Part shown: positions 5,515-5,741 of the stretch, one piece after another | How the letters are laid out: every line of letters starts with the position of its first letter | How positions within the stretch are numbered: the first letter of the stretch is position 1 | Assembly: GCA_029821235.1 (NCBI GenBank) | Contig: JALGTT010000090.1 | Coordinates: forward strand, 1-5,741 | Source of the DNA: Candidatus Hebobacteria bacterium | GTDB taxonomy: Bacteria; Armatimonadota; Hebobacteria; Hebobacterales; Hebobacteraceae | Direction: 5' to 3' | Length of the DNA: 5,741 bases | Position numbers and translations under genes: made by a program | Notes under the pieces: model-generated | What the model saw: only the letters and a program-made list of their open reading frames with translations | Database searches by the model: none | Told to the model about the DNA's origin: nothing

Positions 5515-5518
5515 GTGA
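5495..5518 (+). CDS. Possible seven-codon mini-ORF ahead of the radical SAM gene
   Basis: The ATG at 5495 follows AGAAGGAGG with a 5-base gap and encodes MKTRRPR. Its TGA (5516-5518) shares one base with the radical SAM ATG (TGATG). Strong initiation plus a stop-start overlap would allow translational coupling or a leader role. It may equally be a by-product of the duplicated ribosome binding site. Confidence 0.3.
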   Translation: MKTRRPR

Positions 5519-5741
5519 TGGGTGAGATGGCGCCTGAATCCGGTCCGAGAGCGAGAGGCGCGCCGACGGCAGGGTCGTTCGCGGAGGCCCTGTTCTGGGA
5601 GCAGCGGGAGGGTGACCGCGTTCAGTGTCTCCTCTGCCCCCACGAGTGCCGGCTGGCCCCCGGGCAGAGGGGGCTCTGCCGGGTGAGGCAGAATGTGGAC
5701 GGCGTGCTGCGCACCCTCAACCATGGCCGCGTCTCGTCGGT
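5518..5741 (+). CDS. amrS: AmmeMemoRadiSam system radical SAM enzyme (3' partial)
   Basis: The first 74 codons of a gene that runs off the right edge. After a 20-residue low-complexity N-terminus comes SFAEALFWEQREGDRVQ, then CLLCPHECRLAPGQRGLC (C37, C40, C44, C54), then RVRQNVDGVL and LNHGRVSS. This order matches the N-terminal region of the PflA-like radical SAM proteins that occur with Memo-like and AMMECR1 proteins. The four Cys precede the radical SAM CxxxCxxC cluster motif, which should lie beyond the window. The substrate of this family is not established in what I can recall. The ATG at 5518 is chosen for GGAGG 8 bases upstream; GTG 5515 and ATG 5527 are alternatives. It has its own promoter, so it is probably separate from the glycosyltransferase unit. 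A pyruvate formate-lyase activating enzyme is the alternative, but the CPHEC and GRVSS blocks favour AmrS. Confidence 0.82.
   Translation, partial: MGEMAPESGPRARGAPTAGSFAEALFWEQREGDRVQCLLCPHECRLAPGQRGLCRVRQNVDGVLRTLNHGRVSS

Noticed and set aside
4453..5724. 423-codon minus-strand open frame
   Set aside because: It is antisense to the membrane protein and amrS genes. Its His/Gln/Pro/Arg-rich composition is the mirror of GC-rich coding DNA.

Overview
This is a GC-rich bacterial chromosomal window, and every supported gene lies on the + strand. The consensus-like sigma-70 promoters, strong Shine-Dalgarno sites, HU protein, 6S RNA and tRNA with encoded CCA are all bacterial. The phylum cannot be fixed from this window. 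PolX with a PHP domain, an AmmeMemoRadiSam enzyme and a GC-rich genome suit a sparsely sampled, possibly thermophilic lineage (an Armatimonadota-like bacterium is a weak guess). No mobile element, CRISPR array or phage gene is visible.

Region 1 (1-1170) holds the 3' end of a PolX-type DNA polymerase gene, namely its PHP exonuclease domain. A perfect palindrome follows, then a small HU-family gene that starts at TTG behind a very strong ribosome binding site.

Region 2 (1171-1880) is a non-coding RNA island. It contains a tRNA-Pro(GGG) behind a promoter with perfect -35 and -10 hexamers. It is followed by a 6S RNA with its own promoter, recognisable from its long closing stem, hairpin-containing central bubble, apical arm and conserved-looking sequence blocks. 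Strong hairpins after each RNA are likely terminators.

Region 3 (1888-5388) is a two-gene transcription unit with its own promoter and a leader of about 120 bases. The leader holds a perfect hairpin and a possible 26-codon Arg-rich leader ORF. The first gene is a GT-B fold family 4 glycosyltransferase. The second overlaps it by ATGA and encodes a 731-residue protein: a signal sequence, an alkaline-phosphatase-fold-like extracytoplasmic domain lacking the usual Asp-His metal motif, and about ten membrane segments. The coupling suggests that a cytoplasmic sugar-transfer step and a membrane or extracytoplasmic step serve one envelope glycan or glycolipid pathway. This pair is the best candidate for undescribed biology here.

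Region 4 (5389-5741) has hairpins, a new promoter and the first 74 codons of a radical SAM enzyme of the AmmeMemoRadiSam type, cut by the window edge. Its start is preceded by a duplicated Shine-Dalgarno block and a seven-codon mini-ORF whose stop overlaps the enzyme's start codon.
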